Source: Rhodobacter xanthinilyticus (lineage in GTDB: Bacteria > Pseudomonadota > Alphaproteobacteria > Rhodobacterales > Rhodobacteraceae). Taken from it: DNA of 64,000 nucleotides. The stretch lies in assembly GCF_001856665.1 (NCBI RefSeq), contig NZ_CP017781.1:1769501-1833500 (forward strand), read 5' to 3'. How positions within the stretch are numbered: the first letter of the stretch is position 1; each line of letters opens with the position of its first letter. Below the pieces are notes generated by a model. The model worked only from the letters and a program-made list of their open reading frames with translations. It was not told where the DNA came from and made no database searches. The translations under genes were made by a program, and so were the position numbers. Shown here one piece after another: positions 1 through 8,746 of the stretch.

Positions 1-2163
1 GACGATGCGGGCGTTGAACACCTCGCCCGGGATCAGAAGCGGGATCCCCGGCGGATAGGGGGTCACGAGGCTCGTCGTCACCCGCCCCTCGAGATCGTCG
101 ATCTCGACGCGCTCGGTCTTGCGGCGCGCGATATGCGAGAAGGCCTCGGAGGGGGTCATCGCGGGCAGGTGGTCGGAGAGATAGATCTCGGTCGAGAGCC
201 GCGCGACATCATATTTGGCGTAAAGCGCGTGGACGTGCTGGCTGAGCTCCTTCAGGCCCATCCGCTCATAACGCGGATGTTTGGCGCAGAACTCGGGCAT
301 CACCCGCCACAGCGGCTGGTTGCGGTCGTAATCGTCCTTGAACTGCTGGAGCGCGGCGAGAAGCGTGTTCCAGCGGCCCTTGGTGATGCCGATCGTGAAC
401 ATGATGAAGAAGCTGTAAAGCCCGGTCTTCTCGACCACGACGCCGTGCTCGGCGAGATATTTCGATACGATCGAGGCGGGGATGCCGGTCTCGTCGAAGC
501 GGCCGTCGATATTGAGGCCGGGGGTGATGATCGTCGCCTTGATCGGGTCGAGCATGTTGAACCCGGGCGCCATGTCGCCAAAGCCGTGCCAGCTGTCCTC
601 GCCATCGGCGAGCTGCACGCCATCCTCGTCGGTGCGGCGCAGAACCCAATCCTTGTTGCGCCCGATCCCCTCTTCCTCGAGCGCCTCGGGGCCCCAGACC
701 TGGAACCACCAGTCGTTCTCGCCGAATTCCTCATCGACCTTGCGCATCGCGCGGCGGAAATCGAGGCTCTCGAGGATCGATTCCTCGACGAGCGCCGTGC
801 CGCCCGGCGGCTCCATCATCGCCGCCGCCACATCGCAGCTCGCGATGATCGAATATTGCGGGCTGGTCGAGGTATGCATCAGATAGCTCTCGTTGAAGAG
901 GCTGCGGTCGAGCTTCGTCTCCTGGCTGTCTTGCACGAGAACATGGCTCGCCTGGCTGATGCCGGCGAGCAGCTTGTGGACCGATTGGGTCGCATAGGTG
1001 ACCGAGTGTTTCGTGCGCCCGCGCTTGCGGCCCATCGCGTGATAGGTGCCGTAGAACGGGTGGAAGGCGGCATGCGGCAGCCAGGCCTCGTCGAAATGCA
1101 GGTTCTCGACATAGCCGTCGAGGAGGCGCTTGATCTCCTCGGTGTTGTAGAGAACCCCGTCATAGGTCGATTGCGTGAGCGTCATGATCCGGGGGCGACA
1201 AGCCTCGGCATCGACCCCGGCCAGCAGCGGGTTCGCGCGGATCTTCGCCTGGATCGCCTCCGGCTCGAATTCGGCATGCGGGATCGGGCCGATGATGCCC
1301 CATTGGTTGCGGGTGGGCTTGAGAAACACCGGGATCGCGCCGGTCATGATGATCGAATGCAGGATCGACTTGTGGCAGTTGCGGTCGACGACGACGACAT
1401 CGCCGGGCGCGACGGTGTGATGCCAGACCATCTTGTTCGAGGTCGAGGTGCCGTTCGTGACGAAGAAACAGTGATCGGCGTTGAAGATCCGCGCGGCGTT
1501 GCGCTCGGAGGCGCCGATCGCGCCGTTGTGGTCGAGCAGCTGGCCGAGCTCCTCGACCGCGTTGCAGACATCGGCGCGCAGCATGTTCTCGCCGTAGAAC
1601 TGGTGATACATCTGCCCGATCGGCGATTTCAGGAACGCCACGCCCCCCGAATGGCCGGGGCAATGCCAGGAATAGGAGCCATCCTCGGCGTAATCGAGCA
1701 GCGCCTTGAAGAACGGCGGCTGGATCCCCTCGAGATAGCTCTTCGCCTCGCGGATGATGTGCTTGGCGACGAATTCGGGGGTGTCCTCGAACATGTGGAT
1801 GAAGCCATGCAGCTCGCGCAGGATGTCGTTGGGCAGGTGGCGCGAGGTCTTGGTTTCGCCATGCACATAAATCGGCACTTCGGCGTTTTTCCAGCGCACC
1901 TCCTCGATGAAGGCGCGCAGCTTCTCGACCGCGGGGTCGAGCTCGGGGCCGGGGGAAAACTCCTCATCGTCGATCGAGAGCACGAAGGCCGAGGCGCGGC
2001 TCTGTTGCTGGGCGAATTGCGACAGATCCCCATAGGAGGTGACGCCGAGCACCTCGAAGCCCTCGGCCTCGATCGCCTCGGCAAGCGCGCGGATGCCAAG
2101 GCCCGAGGTGTTCTCGGAGCGGAAATCCTCGTCGATGATGACAATCGGGAAACGGAATTTCAT
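1..2163 (-). CDS. Orn/Lys/Arg decarboxylase (class I, PLP), C-terminus off the window
   Basis: PLP-dependent decarboxylase of the AdiA/LdcC/SpeF family, which turns arginine, lysine or ornithine into the corresponding polyamine or diamine in the cytoplasm. The ATG at 2163 opens an N-terminal receiver-like wing domain (begins MKFRFPIVIIDEDF, about residues 1-130), followed by the large PLP domain. The Schiff-base lysine is in SVHKLLAG at about residue 397, near the position of K386 in AdiA and K367 in LdcI. Other family stretches are the FFVTNGTSTSNK cofactor-phosphate region and HFDEAWLPHA. The 721 residues present are near full length for the family (roughly 710-780), so only the extreme C-terminus is missing at base 1. 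No antiporter or regulator is visible next to it, so substrate choice among Arg, Lys and Orn cannot be read here. Confidence 0.9.
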   Translation of the reverse strand, partial: MKFRFPIVIIDEDFRSENTSGLGIRALAEAIEAEGFEVLGVTSYGDLSQFAQQQSRASAFVLSIDDEEFSPGPELDPAVEKLRAFIEEVRWKNAEVPIYVHGETKTSRHLPNDILRELHGFIHMFEDTPEFVAKHIIREAKSYLEGIQPPFFKALLDYAEDGSYSWHCPGHSGGVAFLKSPIGQMYHQFYGENMLRADVCNAVEELGQLLDHNGAIGASERNAARIFNADHCFFVTNGTSTSNKMVWHHTVAPGDVVVVDRNCHKSILHSIIMTGAIPVFLKPTRNQWGIIGPIPHAEFEPEAIQAKIRANPLLAGVDAEACRPRIMTLTQSTYDGVLYNTEEIKRLLDGYVENLHFDEAWLPHAAFHPFYGTYHAMGRKRGRTKHSVTYATQSVHKLLAGISQASHVLVQDSQETKLDRSLFNESYLMHTSTSPQYSIIASCDVAAAMMEPPGGTALVEESILESLDFRRAMRKVDEEFGENDWWFQVWGPEALEEEGIGRNKDWVLRRTDEDGVQLADGEDSWHGFGDMAPGFNMLDPIKATIITPGLNIDGRFDETGIPASIVSKYLAEHGVVVEKTGLYSFFIMFTIGITKGRWNTLLAALQQFKDDYDRNQPLWRVMPEFCAKHPRYERMGLKELSQHVHALYAKYDVARLSTEIYLSDHLPAMTPSEAFSHIARRKTERVEIDDLEGRVTTSLVTPYPPGIPLLIPGEVFNARIV

Positions 2164-2327
2164 CGGCCTCTCCTTTGATCGGCGCTGCGGTCTTGGGGTG
2201 TTTTGCGTGGATGGGGGCGCGCGTCAAGGGATCTGGGGCAGGGGGCGCGCGCGACACGGCGGGTGCGGCAGGAAGGGCGCGGTTTTCGGGCGCCGATTTC
2301 GGGCGGGGTTTGCGGGCGAGACGCGCC

Positions 2328-2372
2328 GGGGCTCTGCCCCGGACCCCGGGATATTTGGGGCAAGATGAAAGG
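2328..2372 (+). repeat. Dispersed GC-hairpin repeat, copy 1
   Basis: A GGGGCTCTGCCCC hairpin is followed by CCCCGGGATATTTGGGGCAAGATGAAAGG-type sequence. The 23 bases at 2350-2372 recur exactly, in the opposite orientation, at 28755-28777 between pyrH and frr. The GGGATATTT core and the GC hairpin also occur in the long palindromes at 50887 and 53821. It lies in the 346-base gap (2164-2509) between the divergent decarboxylase and octaheme genes. Apart from this repeat, the 2380-2400 motif and the ribosome site before 2510, I see nothing in that gap. Confidence 0.75.
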
Positions 2373-2379
2373 GGGGGAT

Positions 2380-2400
2380 TTCTTCTTGGTTCAAATACGC
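2380..2400 (+). repeat. TTCTTCTTGG-N2-CAAATACGC motif, single copy
   Basis: This 21-base motif is nearly identical to one at 4953-4973 (one mismatch), and an inverted version sits at 4899-4919. It lies directly beside the hairpin repeat copy at 2328-2372. Function unknown; it may be one end of a small intergenic repeat. Confidence 0.6.
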
Positions 2401-2509
2401 CCGCCGGAGGCTTGAAGGTTTGTCGCGCGGTGGGGCGCGGTGTCGCATGGGCAGGGCGATCACATTCTCGTAATCCGATATATTGGTGAGAGCTTTTTAG
2501 GGGGGGCAG

Positions 2510-4194
2510 ATGAGACAGATATTCGTGCGGGGGGCGCTCCTCTTTGCGGCGGCCCTTTGGGGGCCGGGGGGGGCTTGGCGCAAGAGGTGCCGCAGGGCGC
2601 GCAATCGGTGCCCGCGCCGGGAGCGCTGGCGGCGCATCTGAGCGACCCGGTCAAGGCGCTGACGGCCGATCATAGCAAATTCGAGATCCTGAAGGGGCCG
2701 TTCGCCTCGGGGTCGGAGGTCACGGCGGCCTGTCTGAGCTGTCATACCGAGGCTTCCAATCAGGTCATGCATTCGGTCCACTGGGCTTGGGAATATGACA
2801 ACCCCGCCACCGGGCAGACGCTCGGGAAATCCAAGGTTCTCAATTCATTTTGCGGCAATGTCGCCTCGAACGAGACGCGCTGCACCTCGTGTCATGCGGG
2901 CTATGGCTGGACGGATGCGCGCGCGCCGATGCCCGATGAGCCCACGCGGGTCGATTGTCTGGCCTGTCACGACACTTCGGGCCAATATGCCAAGCAAGAC
3001 AACCTCGCCGGCAACCCGCCGCTCGCGCCGGTCGACCCGAAGGCCAAGACCATCACCGGCGCGCCGGTCTGGCCGGTCGATCTGGCGAAGGCCGCGCTCT
3101 CGGTGGGCGAGCCCACGCGCGAGAATTGCGGCAATTGCCATTTCTACGGCGGCGGTGGCGATAACGTCAAACATGGCGATCTGAGCTCGGTTCTGCTCGA
3201 TCCGCCGCGCGCGGTCGATGTGCATATGTCGAAGGACGGCGCCAATTTCACCTGCGAGGCCTGTCACGTTTCGGACAAGCATGTGCTGGCCGGCTCGCGC
3301 TATGAGACCGATGTGACCGACCCCCATGCGGCCGACCGCAAGCCCGGCGCCGCGCGCGACACCGCGGCCTGTTCGTCGTGCCATTCGGAGGCGCCGCACA
3401 AGGGGCCCAATCCGCTCATCGCGAAGAAGCTCAACGATCACACCGATCGCGTCGCCTGCCAGAGCTGCCACATCCCGGAATTCGCCCGCGGCGGCAAGGC
3501 GACCAAGACCTGGTGGGATTGGTCGACGGCGGGCAAGCTCAAGGATGGCAAGCCCTATGCCGAGGAAGGCTTCATCCAGGAAAACGGCGAGGCCAAGCAC
3601 ACCTATCTCTCGACCAAGGGCGATTTCAAATGGGCCGAGAATGTCGTGCCCCATTACGCCTGGTCGAACGGCGAGATGGTCTACACCCTGCCCGAAGAAC
3701 AGATCGACCCGAGCGCGGTCGTCGAGATCAACAAGGTGCAGGGCTCGGCCGAAGAGGCGGGCGCGCGGATCATGCCGTTCAAGCGGATGGAGGGCAAACA
3801 GGCCTATGACACCGAGCGCAACGTGTTGCTTTACAACCATGTCTACGGCCCCGGCGACGGCGCGGCGCTGTGGTCCTATTTCGATTGGTCGAAGTCGCTG
3901 AGCTACGCGATGGAATATGTCGGGCTGCCCTATTCGGGCAAATACGACTTCACCGAGACCTATATGTATTGGCCGATCGCCCATATGGTCGCGCCGAAGG
4001 AGGACGCGCTCACATGCGAGAGCTGCCACGCGGCCGAGGGCCGGATGGCGGGGATCACGGGCGTCTATCTGCCCGGCGGCGGGCTCGGCATTGGCGGAAA
4101 ACTGGGCCTCGCGGTCTTCCTGATGGCGCTTTTCGGCGTCGCGGGGCATGGCGTGCTGCGGCTCTTCGGGCGCAAAGGGGGCCATCATGGGTGA
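2510..4194 (+). CDS. otr: Octaheme c-type cytochrome, tetrathionate reductase (OTR) family; apparent frameshift in signal peptide
   Basis: Periplasmic multiheme cytochrome with exactly eight CxxCH motifs (CLSCH, CTSCH, CLACH, CGNCH, CEACH, CSSCH, CQSCH, CESCH), the count and length (about 560 residues) of the Shewanella OTR family. Those enzymes reduce tetrathionate and, in vitro, nitrite and hydroxylamine. A C-terminal hydrophobic helix (around GLAVFLMALFGVAGHGVL) anchors it to the membrane. The ATG at 2510 has a strong AGGGGGG ribosome site and encodes a good signal peptide (MRQIFVRGALLFAAALWG). That frame dies at a stop ending at 2641, because the G8 tract at 2566-2573 leaves the heme domain one base out of frame. 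A ninth G would join them as ...GPGGGLAQEVPQ. The only start in the heme frame is a GTG at 2440 with no ribosome site and no signal peptide. The gene overlaps the next one by 8 bases. The family call is firm; the physiological acceptor is not known. Confidence 0.85.
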
Positions 4195-4837
4195 GCATCA
4201 GGTCAAGGTTTACACGCGCTTCAACCGGCTCTGGCATTGGTCGCAGATGGTCTCGATCGTGCTGCTCTTCGCCTCGGGGGCGCGGATCCTGGGGCTTTAT
4301 CAAGGGGTGCCCTTCGGCCTTGCGGTCGTGGTCCATACCGGGGTGGCGCTGGCGCTTCTGGCGCTGTGGGTCTTCGCGACCTTCTGGCTGATCACCACCG
4401 GCGGCTGGCGGCAGTTCATCCCGCGGCTCACCGGCATGCTCAAGGTTGCGCGGTTCTATGCCTTTGGTGTCTTCAAGGGCGAGGAACACCCCTATCACAA
4501 GACCATCGAGCGGCGGCACAACCCGCTGCAAGCCGCGGCCTATTTCGCGCTGAAGATGGTGCTCTTCCCGGCGATCTGGATCTCGGGGCTGGCCTATCTC
4601 AGCTACGGTCTCTGGGGCGCGCAGGATCTGGGCGCGCAGGCGCTCACCCTGATCGCCAATGTCCATGTGCTGGCCGCCTTTGCGATCGGCGCCTTCGTGG
4701 TGGCGCATCTTTACCTGCTCACCATCGGCCATGGCTTCCGCGAACATGTGCAACCGATGGTCACGGGCTATGACAAGGTCGAACTCACCCCGGAGGAAGA
4801 AGCCTTCTACCGCCAGAAGGGGCTCTTGCGGGAGTGA
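4187..4837 (+). CDS. Cytochrome b561/b6-type membrane subunit, quinol partner of the octaheme cytochrome
   Basis: A four-helix membrane b-type cytochrome of 216 residues, of the kind that passes electrons from quinol to periplasmic reductases (as in formate dehydrogenase gamma or thiosulfate reductase subunit C). Hydrophobic segments are at MVSIVLLFASGA, VVVHTGVALALLALWVFATF, FALKMVLFPAIWISGLAYL and VLAAFAIGAFVVAHLYLL. Candidate heme histidines are in RLWHWSQ (helix 1), VHTG (helix 2), NVHVLAAF and AHLYLL. Its ATG at 4187 lies inside the last codons of the octaheme gene, so the two are translationally coupled. The pair looks like a two-component periplasmic reductase: quinol, then the b subunit, then the octaheme subunit. 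Confidence 0.85.
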   Translation: MGEHQVKVYTRFNRLWHWSQMVSIVLLFASGARILGLYQGVPFGLAVVVHTGVALALLALWVFATFWLITTGGWRQFIPRLTGMLKVARFYAFGVFKGEEHPYHKTIERRHNPLQAAAYFALKMVLFPAIWISGLAYLSYGLWGAQDLGAQALTLIANVHVLAAFAIGAFVVAHLYLLTIGHGFREHVQPMVTGYDKVELTPEEEAFYRQKGLLRE

Positions 4838-4853
4838 CTTCCGCCGGCCCCCC

Positions 4854-4885
4854 GCGCCGCCCCTGCCCGGGGGCGGCGCTTGTTT
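4854..4885 (+). terminator. Rho-independent terminator after the octaheme/cyt b operon
   Basis: A 10-bp GC stem (GCGCCGCCCC at 4854-4863 pairing with GGGGCGGCGC at 4870-4879), a 6-base loop, then TTGTTTG. It starts 16 bases past the stop codon. Confidence 0.7.
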
Positions 4886-4898
4886 GACCGGAGATTTT

Positions 4899-4973
4899 GC
4901 GTATTTTTGCCAAGAAGAAGGGGGGAGGGCGGGTCTTGCTCACGACCGCTGTTTCTTCTTGGTCCAAATACGC
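4899..4973. repeat. Inverted pair of the 21-base motif
   Basis: GCGTATTTTTGCCAAGAAGAA at 4899-4919 and TTCTTCTTGG-N2-CAAATACGC at 4953-4973 are near-perfect inverted copies (mismatches only in the middle bases) around a 33-base spacer. The same motif is at 2380-2400, so the two intergenic copies bracket the octaheme operon. Function unknown. Confidence 0.6.
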
Positions 4974-5014
4974 ACTCCGCCTTCGCCGCACCGCGCGGCG
5001 GCCTGGCAGAGGCG

Positions 5015-5048
5015 CAACGAAAAAGCGCCGCTGGACGGGCGGCGCTTT
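5015..5048 (-). terminator. Terminator of the DUF882 gene
   Basis: On the minus strand, AAAGCGCCGC (5048-5039) pairs with GCGGCGCTTT (5031-5022) around a short loop and runs into TTTTCGTT. It lies about 50 bases downstream of the stop at 5097. Confidence 0.65.
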
Positions 5049-5096
5049 GGCAGGTTTGTCGTTCAGATCGGGCGGCGGGCCGCCCGGGGCCTTGGC

Positions 5097-5654
5097 TCAG
5101 CCGCCCCAGGTGCGGACCGGGCCGCAATCCATATGGACGAAGTTCGAGCGCGAATATTTGCCCACGCCGCCGGCATGACAGGCGGAAGCGGCGGCAAAGA
5201 TCTGCGGCACCGAGCGCGATTTCAGCCGCAGGTCGGCAGCCATGCCCTTCATGTGTAGCGAGTTCTTCGCCACGCCCTTCGAGCGCGAGCGCAACATCGC
5301 ATTGGTCGCGGGCGAGCGGTAGCCCGAGAGCAGCATATAGGGTTCGTTGACATCCATCAGCCGATGCGAGGCGGCCGCGATATCCACCGTGCGCGGGTCC
5401 ATCACAACCGCCTGGTTGTTCCGCCAATCGCGCATGAAATGGTTGATTTCCTTGAGAGCCTCGGGGATGTACTCGCCTTCGATCCAATAGACGGTGTCGA
5501 CGGTTTCGCCCGTGCGGCCCGAATACATCCGGATCCGACGAATATCGCCTGCACCGCGCAGGATCCCGAAAGCGTTGCTCATGGTCGGTGCGGCTGTCAC
5601 CATGGTTGCCGCAAAGACTCCGAGAAGCCCGCGCCGGGTCGTCGTCATGTTCAT
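5097..5654 (-). CDS. DUF882 (YcbK/MepK-like) peptidase M15 family protein, Tat-exported
   Basis: A 185-residue exported protein of the DUF882/peptidase M15 family, whose E. coli member YcbK (MepK) cleaves murein cross-links. The N-terminus TTRRGLLGVFAAT is a typical twin-arginine signal. The zinc-site pattern is visible as SGYRSPATNAMLR, then SLHMKGMAADLRL (His and Asp ligands) and FVHMDCGPVRTWGG (C-terminal His). Length is normal. It is divergent from the L,D-transpeptidase gene with a 315-base shared upstream region, so both probably act on the same peptidoglycan. The start at 5654 (MNMTTTRR) could equally be the second ATG at 5648. Confidence 0.88.
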   Translation of the reverse strand: MNMTTTRRGLLGVFAATMVTAAPTMSNAFGILRGAGDIRRIRMYSGRTGETVDTVYWIEGEYIPEALKEINHFMRDWRNNQAVVMDPRTVDIAAASHRLMDVNEPYMLLSGYRSPATNAMLRSRSKGVAKNSLHMKGMAADLRLKSRSVPQIFAAASACHAGGVGKYSRSNFVHMDCGPVRTWGG

Positions 5655-5969
5655 GTCCTTCGCCTGTCCTGCCGTCTGCGCCGTTTTACACGGCTTGCAA
5701 CGTTGTTAACTCCGAACGATGTCAATGTTATGGCACAGCCGCCGCCCCCCTCCAACAGAAAGATTTGTCCCCAGGCGCCAAGCCGCCCCCGATCGGCCAA
5801 TTTTCGCGCATTTTTCCGCGCCGCGCCGCCTGCGGGCCTGTGTGGCGGCTTTGCCGCACCTGTGCCGGGATCGGGCCGGCGCTGCGGCGGATCGGCCCTA
5901 AGCGCTGGACTTGCGCCGGTTTTTTGCGGATTTTGCCACAATCGGGACGGCTTCGGGGGCTTTGGGGTC
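5655..5969. other. Intergenic region between divergent murein genes
   Basis: 315 bases between two divergent starts. The part nearest the DUF882 gene is relatively AT-rich (GTTGTTAACTCC, TGTCAATGTTATGG) and is where promoters for either side would be expected. The rest is GC-rich, with imperfect short inverted repeats. I see no clear operator, RNA or small gene in it. Confidence 0.4.
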
Positions 5970-7580
5970 ATGTTTGCAGGTAAGGGTGTGCGGCTTGGTG
6001 CCGCGGTGCTGGCTCTGACGATCGCGCTTTCGCCGCCGGTCTGGTCGGCGCAGACTGCGCTCCTTGACGGCTACACCCAGGCGATCGCGGAGGGCGCGGC
6101 GGAAGACCGGGCGCTCGCCGAGTTCTACGCCGCCCGCAATTACGCCCCGATCTGGACGACGGGCGCCGACGCGGTGCGCCGCGCGGCGCTGCTCGGCGCG
6201 CTTGAAAACGCCGCGGCCCATGGCCTGCCGGCGGCACGGTATGATGCCGAAGGGCTGCGCGCGGCCTTCGAGGGGCTGCGCTCGGAGCGCGAGCGGGGCT
6301 TGCTCGAGGCGCGGATGTCGCGCGTTTTCCTGACCTATGCCCATGATATCTCGAACGGAATTCTCGAGCCCGCGAAGGTCGACCCGGGGATCGTGCGCGA
6401 GATCCCGCGCGCGGATGGGCGCGCGCTCCTCGAGGGCTTTGTCGCCTCGGGCGAGGGGGCGGCGCATTATCTGCATGGGCTGGCGCCCCGGGCGCCGCAA
6501 TATGCGCAGCTGATGAAGGCGCGCTATGATCTGGCCGGCCAGATCGCGCGCGGCGGCTGGGGGGCGGCGGTGCAGGCCTCCAAGCTCAAGCCCGGCGATC
6601 AGGGCGCGGCGGTGGTTGCGCTGCGCGACCGGCTGCAGGCGATGGGCTATCTCGGGCGCACGGCCTCGGCCGTCTATGACGCCGATCTGCAAAAGGCCGT
6701 GCAGCAATATCAGTTCGATCAGGGCCTCACCGCCGATGGCGTGGCGGGGGCGGGCACGCTTGAGGAGATCAACCGCGCCCCCGAGGAGCGGATGAAATCG
6801 ATCCTCGTCGCGATGGAGCGGCTGCGCTGGATGAACGGGCTCGAGCTCGGGCCGCGTCACGTCTGGGTCAATATCACCGATTTCTCGGTCAAGATCATCG
6901 ACCACGGCAAGAAGACCTTCGAAAGCGTCACCGTCGTCGGCCAGAATCAGGCCGACCGCCGCACGCCGGAATTCTCCGACGAGATGGAGATGATGGTGAT
7001 CAACCCGAGCTGGTCGGTGCCGCGCTCCATCACGGTCAAGGAATACCTGCCGATGATGAAGAAGAACCCGAACGCCGCGGGCCATATCTCGCTCGTCGAC
7101 AGCCGCGGCCGCACGGTGCCGCGCTCGGCGGTGAATTTCGCCGCCTATAACGAGCGCAACTTCCCCTTCGCGATGAAACAGCCGCCGTCGAATTCGAACG
7201 CGCTCGGCCTCGTGAAGTTCCTCTTCCCGAACAAATACAACATCTACCTGCACGACACGCCGTCGAAATCGCTCTTCCAGAAAGAGGTGCGCGCCTATAG
7301 CCACGGCTGTATCCGCGTCGGCCAGCCCTTCGATCTGGCCTATGCGCTGCTCGCGCCGCAAAGCGCCGACCCGGAGGGCGAGTTCCAGAAGGTGTTGAAA
7401 TCGGGCCATGAGACGACGGTGAAGCTCGAGACGCCGGTGCCGGTGCATCTGGTCTATTTCACCGCCTGGCCCACCGTGCGCGGGCGGATGGAATATCGGC
7501 GCGATGTTTATGGGCGCGATGGAGCGCTCTGGGCGGCGCTGGCGAAAGCCGGGGTGGAATTGCAGCCCGTGGCGGATTAA
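5970..7580 (+). CDS. L,D-transpeptidase (YcbB/LdtD type) with peptidoglycan-binding domain
   Basis: Periplasmic L,D-transpeptidase of 536 residues that forms 3-3 murein cross-links or attaches proteins to the wall. The ATG at 5970 opens a signal peptide (GAAVLALTIALSPPVWSAQ). An N-terminal scaffold domain is followed by a PG-binding domain-1 segment (LKPGDQGAAVVALRDRLQAMG, about residues 210-275) and a C-terminal YkuD domain. The catalytic motif is YSHGCIRVGQP with the nucleophile at about Cys447, preceded by the HDTPSK histidine. Domain order and size match YcbB. It is divergent from the DUF882 gene and 50 bases upstream of lpxD. Confidence 0.92.
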   Translation: MFAGKGVRLGAAVLALTIALSPPVWSAQTALLDGYTQAIAEGAAEDRALAEFYAARNYAPIWTTGADAVRRAALLGALENAAAHGLPAARYDAEGLRAAFEGLRSERERGLLEARMSRVFLTYAHDISNGILEPAKVDPGIVREIPRADGRALLEGFVASGEGAAHYLHGLAPRAPQYAQLMKARYDLAGQIARGGWGAAVQASKLKPGDQGAAVVALRDRLQAMGYLGRTASAVYDADLQKAVQQYQFDQGLTADGVAGAGTLEEINRAPEERMKSILVAMERLRWMNGLELGPRHVWVNITDFSVKIIDHGKKTFESVTVVGQNQADRRTPEFSDEMEMMVINPSWSVPRSITVKEYLPMMKKNPNAAGHISLVDSRGRTVPRSAVNFAAYNERNFPFAMKQPPSNSNALGLVKFLFPNKYNIYLHDTPSKSLFQKEVRAYSHGCIRVGQPFDLAYALLAPQSADPEGEFQKVLKSGHETTVKLETPVPVHLVYFTAWPTVRGRMEYRRDVYGRDGALWAALAKAGVELQPVAD

Positions 7581-7630
7581 ATCTGTCACAAAGGGGCCCC
7601 GTCCGGCCCCGAGGACAGAAAGGCGCCGCC

Positions 7631-8746
7631 ATGCAGACCGTTGAAACGATTGCCAAAGCCCTGAACGCGCGGGCGGAGGGCAAGCTCGATCTGCCGATCA
7701 GCTCGGCCGCCGAGCCCGCCTCGGCGCGCGCCGATCAGATCGCGCTGGCGATGGATCCGAAATATGCGCCGGGGCTTGCGCAGGGCGCGGCGCGCGCCGC
7801 GATCCTGTGGGAGGGGGCGGAGTGGCAGGGCTACGGCCTCGAGGCCGCGATTTTCGTCTCCCGCCCGCGGCTCGCGATGGCCGGGCTCTCGCGCGCCTTC
7901 GACCCGGGCCCCGAGATCGCGCCCGGTGTGCACCCGAGCGCGGTGATCGACCCCACCGCCGAGATCGGCGCGGGCGCGGCGATCGGGCCTTTCGTGGTGA
8001 TCGGGCGGGGGGTGAAGATCGGCCCGGGCGCGCGGATCGCGGCGCAGGTCACGATCGCGGAGGGCGCGCGGATCGGCGCCGAGGCGCTGATCTTGCAAAG
8101 CGTTCATATCGGCGCGCGGGTGGTGATCGGCGATCGCTTCATCGCGCAACCGGGCGCGCGGATCGGCTCGGACGGGTTTTCCTTCGTCACCCCCGAGAAA
8201 TCCGGCATCGAGGAGATCCGCGACCCCCATGCCTTGGGCCAGCGCGGCGCGATCCGCGAACAGGCCTGGACGCGGATCCACTCGCTCGGCACCGTCGAGA
8301 TCGGCGATGACGTCGAGATCGGCGCGAACAGCTGCATCGACCGCGGCACCGTGCGCGCCACCGCGATCGGGCGCGGCACGAAGCTCGACAACCTCGTCCA
8401 TGTCGGCCACAACGTCCAGATCGGCGAGGATTGTCTCCTGTGCGGGCAGGTGGGCGTCGCGGGCTCGACGAAGATTGGCAACCGGGTGGTTCTGGCGGGG
8501 CAGGTCGGCGTCTCGGACAATATCTTTGTCGGCGATGATGTGATCGCGGGCGGCGCCACCAAGATCATGTCGAACGCGCCCGCGGGGCGGGTGTTGCTCG
8601 GTTATCCGGCGATCAAGATGGAGACCCATGTCGAGGCGTGGAAAAATATCCGCCGCCTGCCGAGATTGTTTGCACAACTTGCCGAGCTTCGCGAAACTGT
8701 TTCAAAACTGGCGCAGAAGGGGAGCACGGAGCAACCCAAAGGATGA
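7631..8746 (+). CDS. lpxD: UDP-3-O-(3-hydroxyacyl)glucosamine N-acyltransferase
   Basis: Third step of lipid A synthesis: transfers a 3-hydroxyacyl chain from ACP to UDP-3-O-acylglucosamine in the cytoplasm. The 371 residues show an N-terminal uridine-binding domain (about 1-105) and then a left-handed beta-helix of hexapeptide repeats (many IGxGAxIG-type units, such as IGPGARIAAQVTIAEGARIG). The catalytic-histidine region LDNLVHVGHNVQIGEDCLLC is typical of LpxD. In many proteobacteria lpxD lies between skp and fabZ; here that position (37050-37142) is empty and lpxD sits 29 kb away. Its stop overlaps the start of the ACP gene (ATGA), so lpxD, ACP and ketosynthase form one operon. Confidence 0.94.
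   Translation: MQTVETIAKALNARAEGKLDLPISSAAEPASARADQIALAMDPKYAPGLAQGAARAAILWEGAEWQGYGLEAAIFVSRPRLAMAGLSRAFDPGPEIAPGVHPSAVIDPTAEIGAGAAIGPFVVIGRGVKIGPGARIAAQVTIAEGARIGAEALILQSVHIGARVVIGDRFIAQPGARIGSDGFSFVTPEKSGIEEIRDPHALGQRGAIREQAWTRIHSLGTVEIGDDVEIGANSCIDRGTVRATAIGRGTKLDNLVHVGHNVQIGEDCLLCGQVGVAGSTKIGNRVVLAGQVGVSDNIFVGDDVIAGGATKIMSNAPAGRVLLGYPAIKMETHVEAWKNIRRLPRLFAQLAELRETVSKLAQKGSTEQPKG

Noticed and set aside
133-2178. Long plus-strand open frame of 681 codons
   Set aside because: It is the antisense shadow of the decarboxylase, which has family motifs (SVHKLLAG, wing domain) on the minus strand. High GC produces such shadows throughout the window.
2440-2509. GTG at 2440 as the true start of the octaheme cytochrome
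   Set aside because: It lacks a ribosome site and any signal peptide, which a c-type cytochrome needs; the ATG at 2510 has both.
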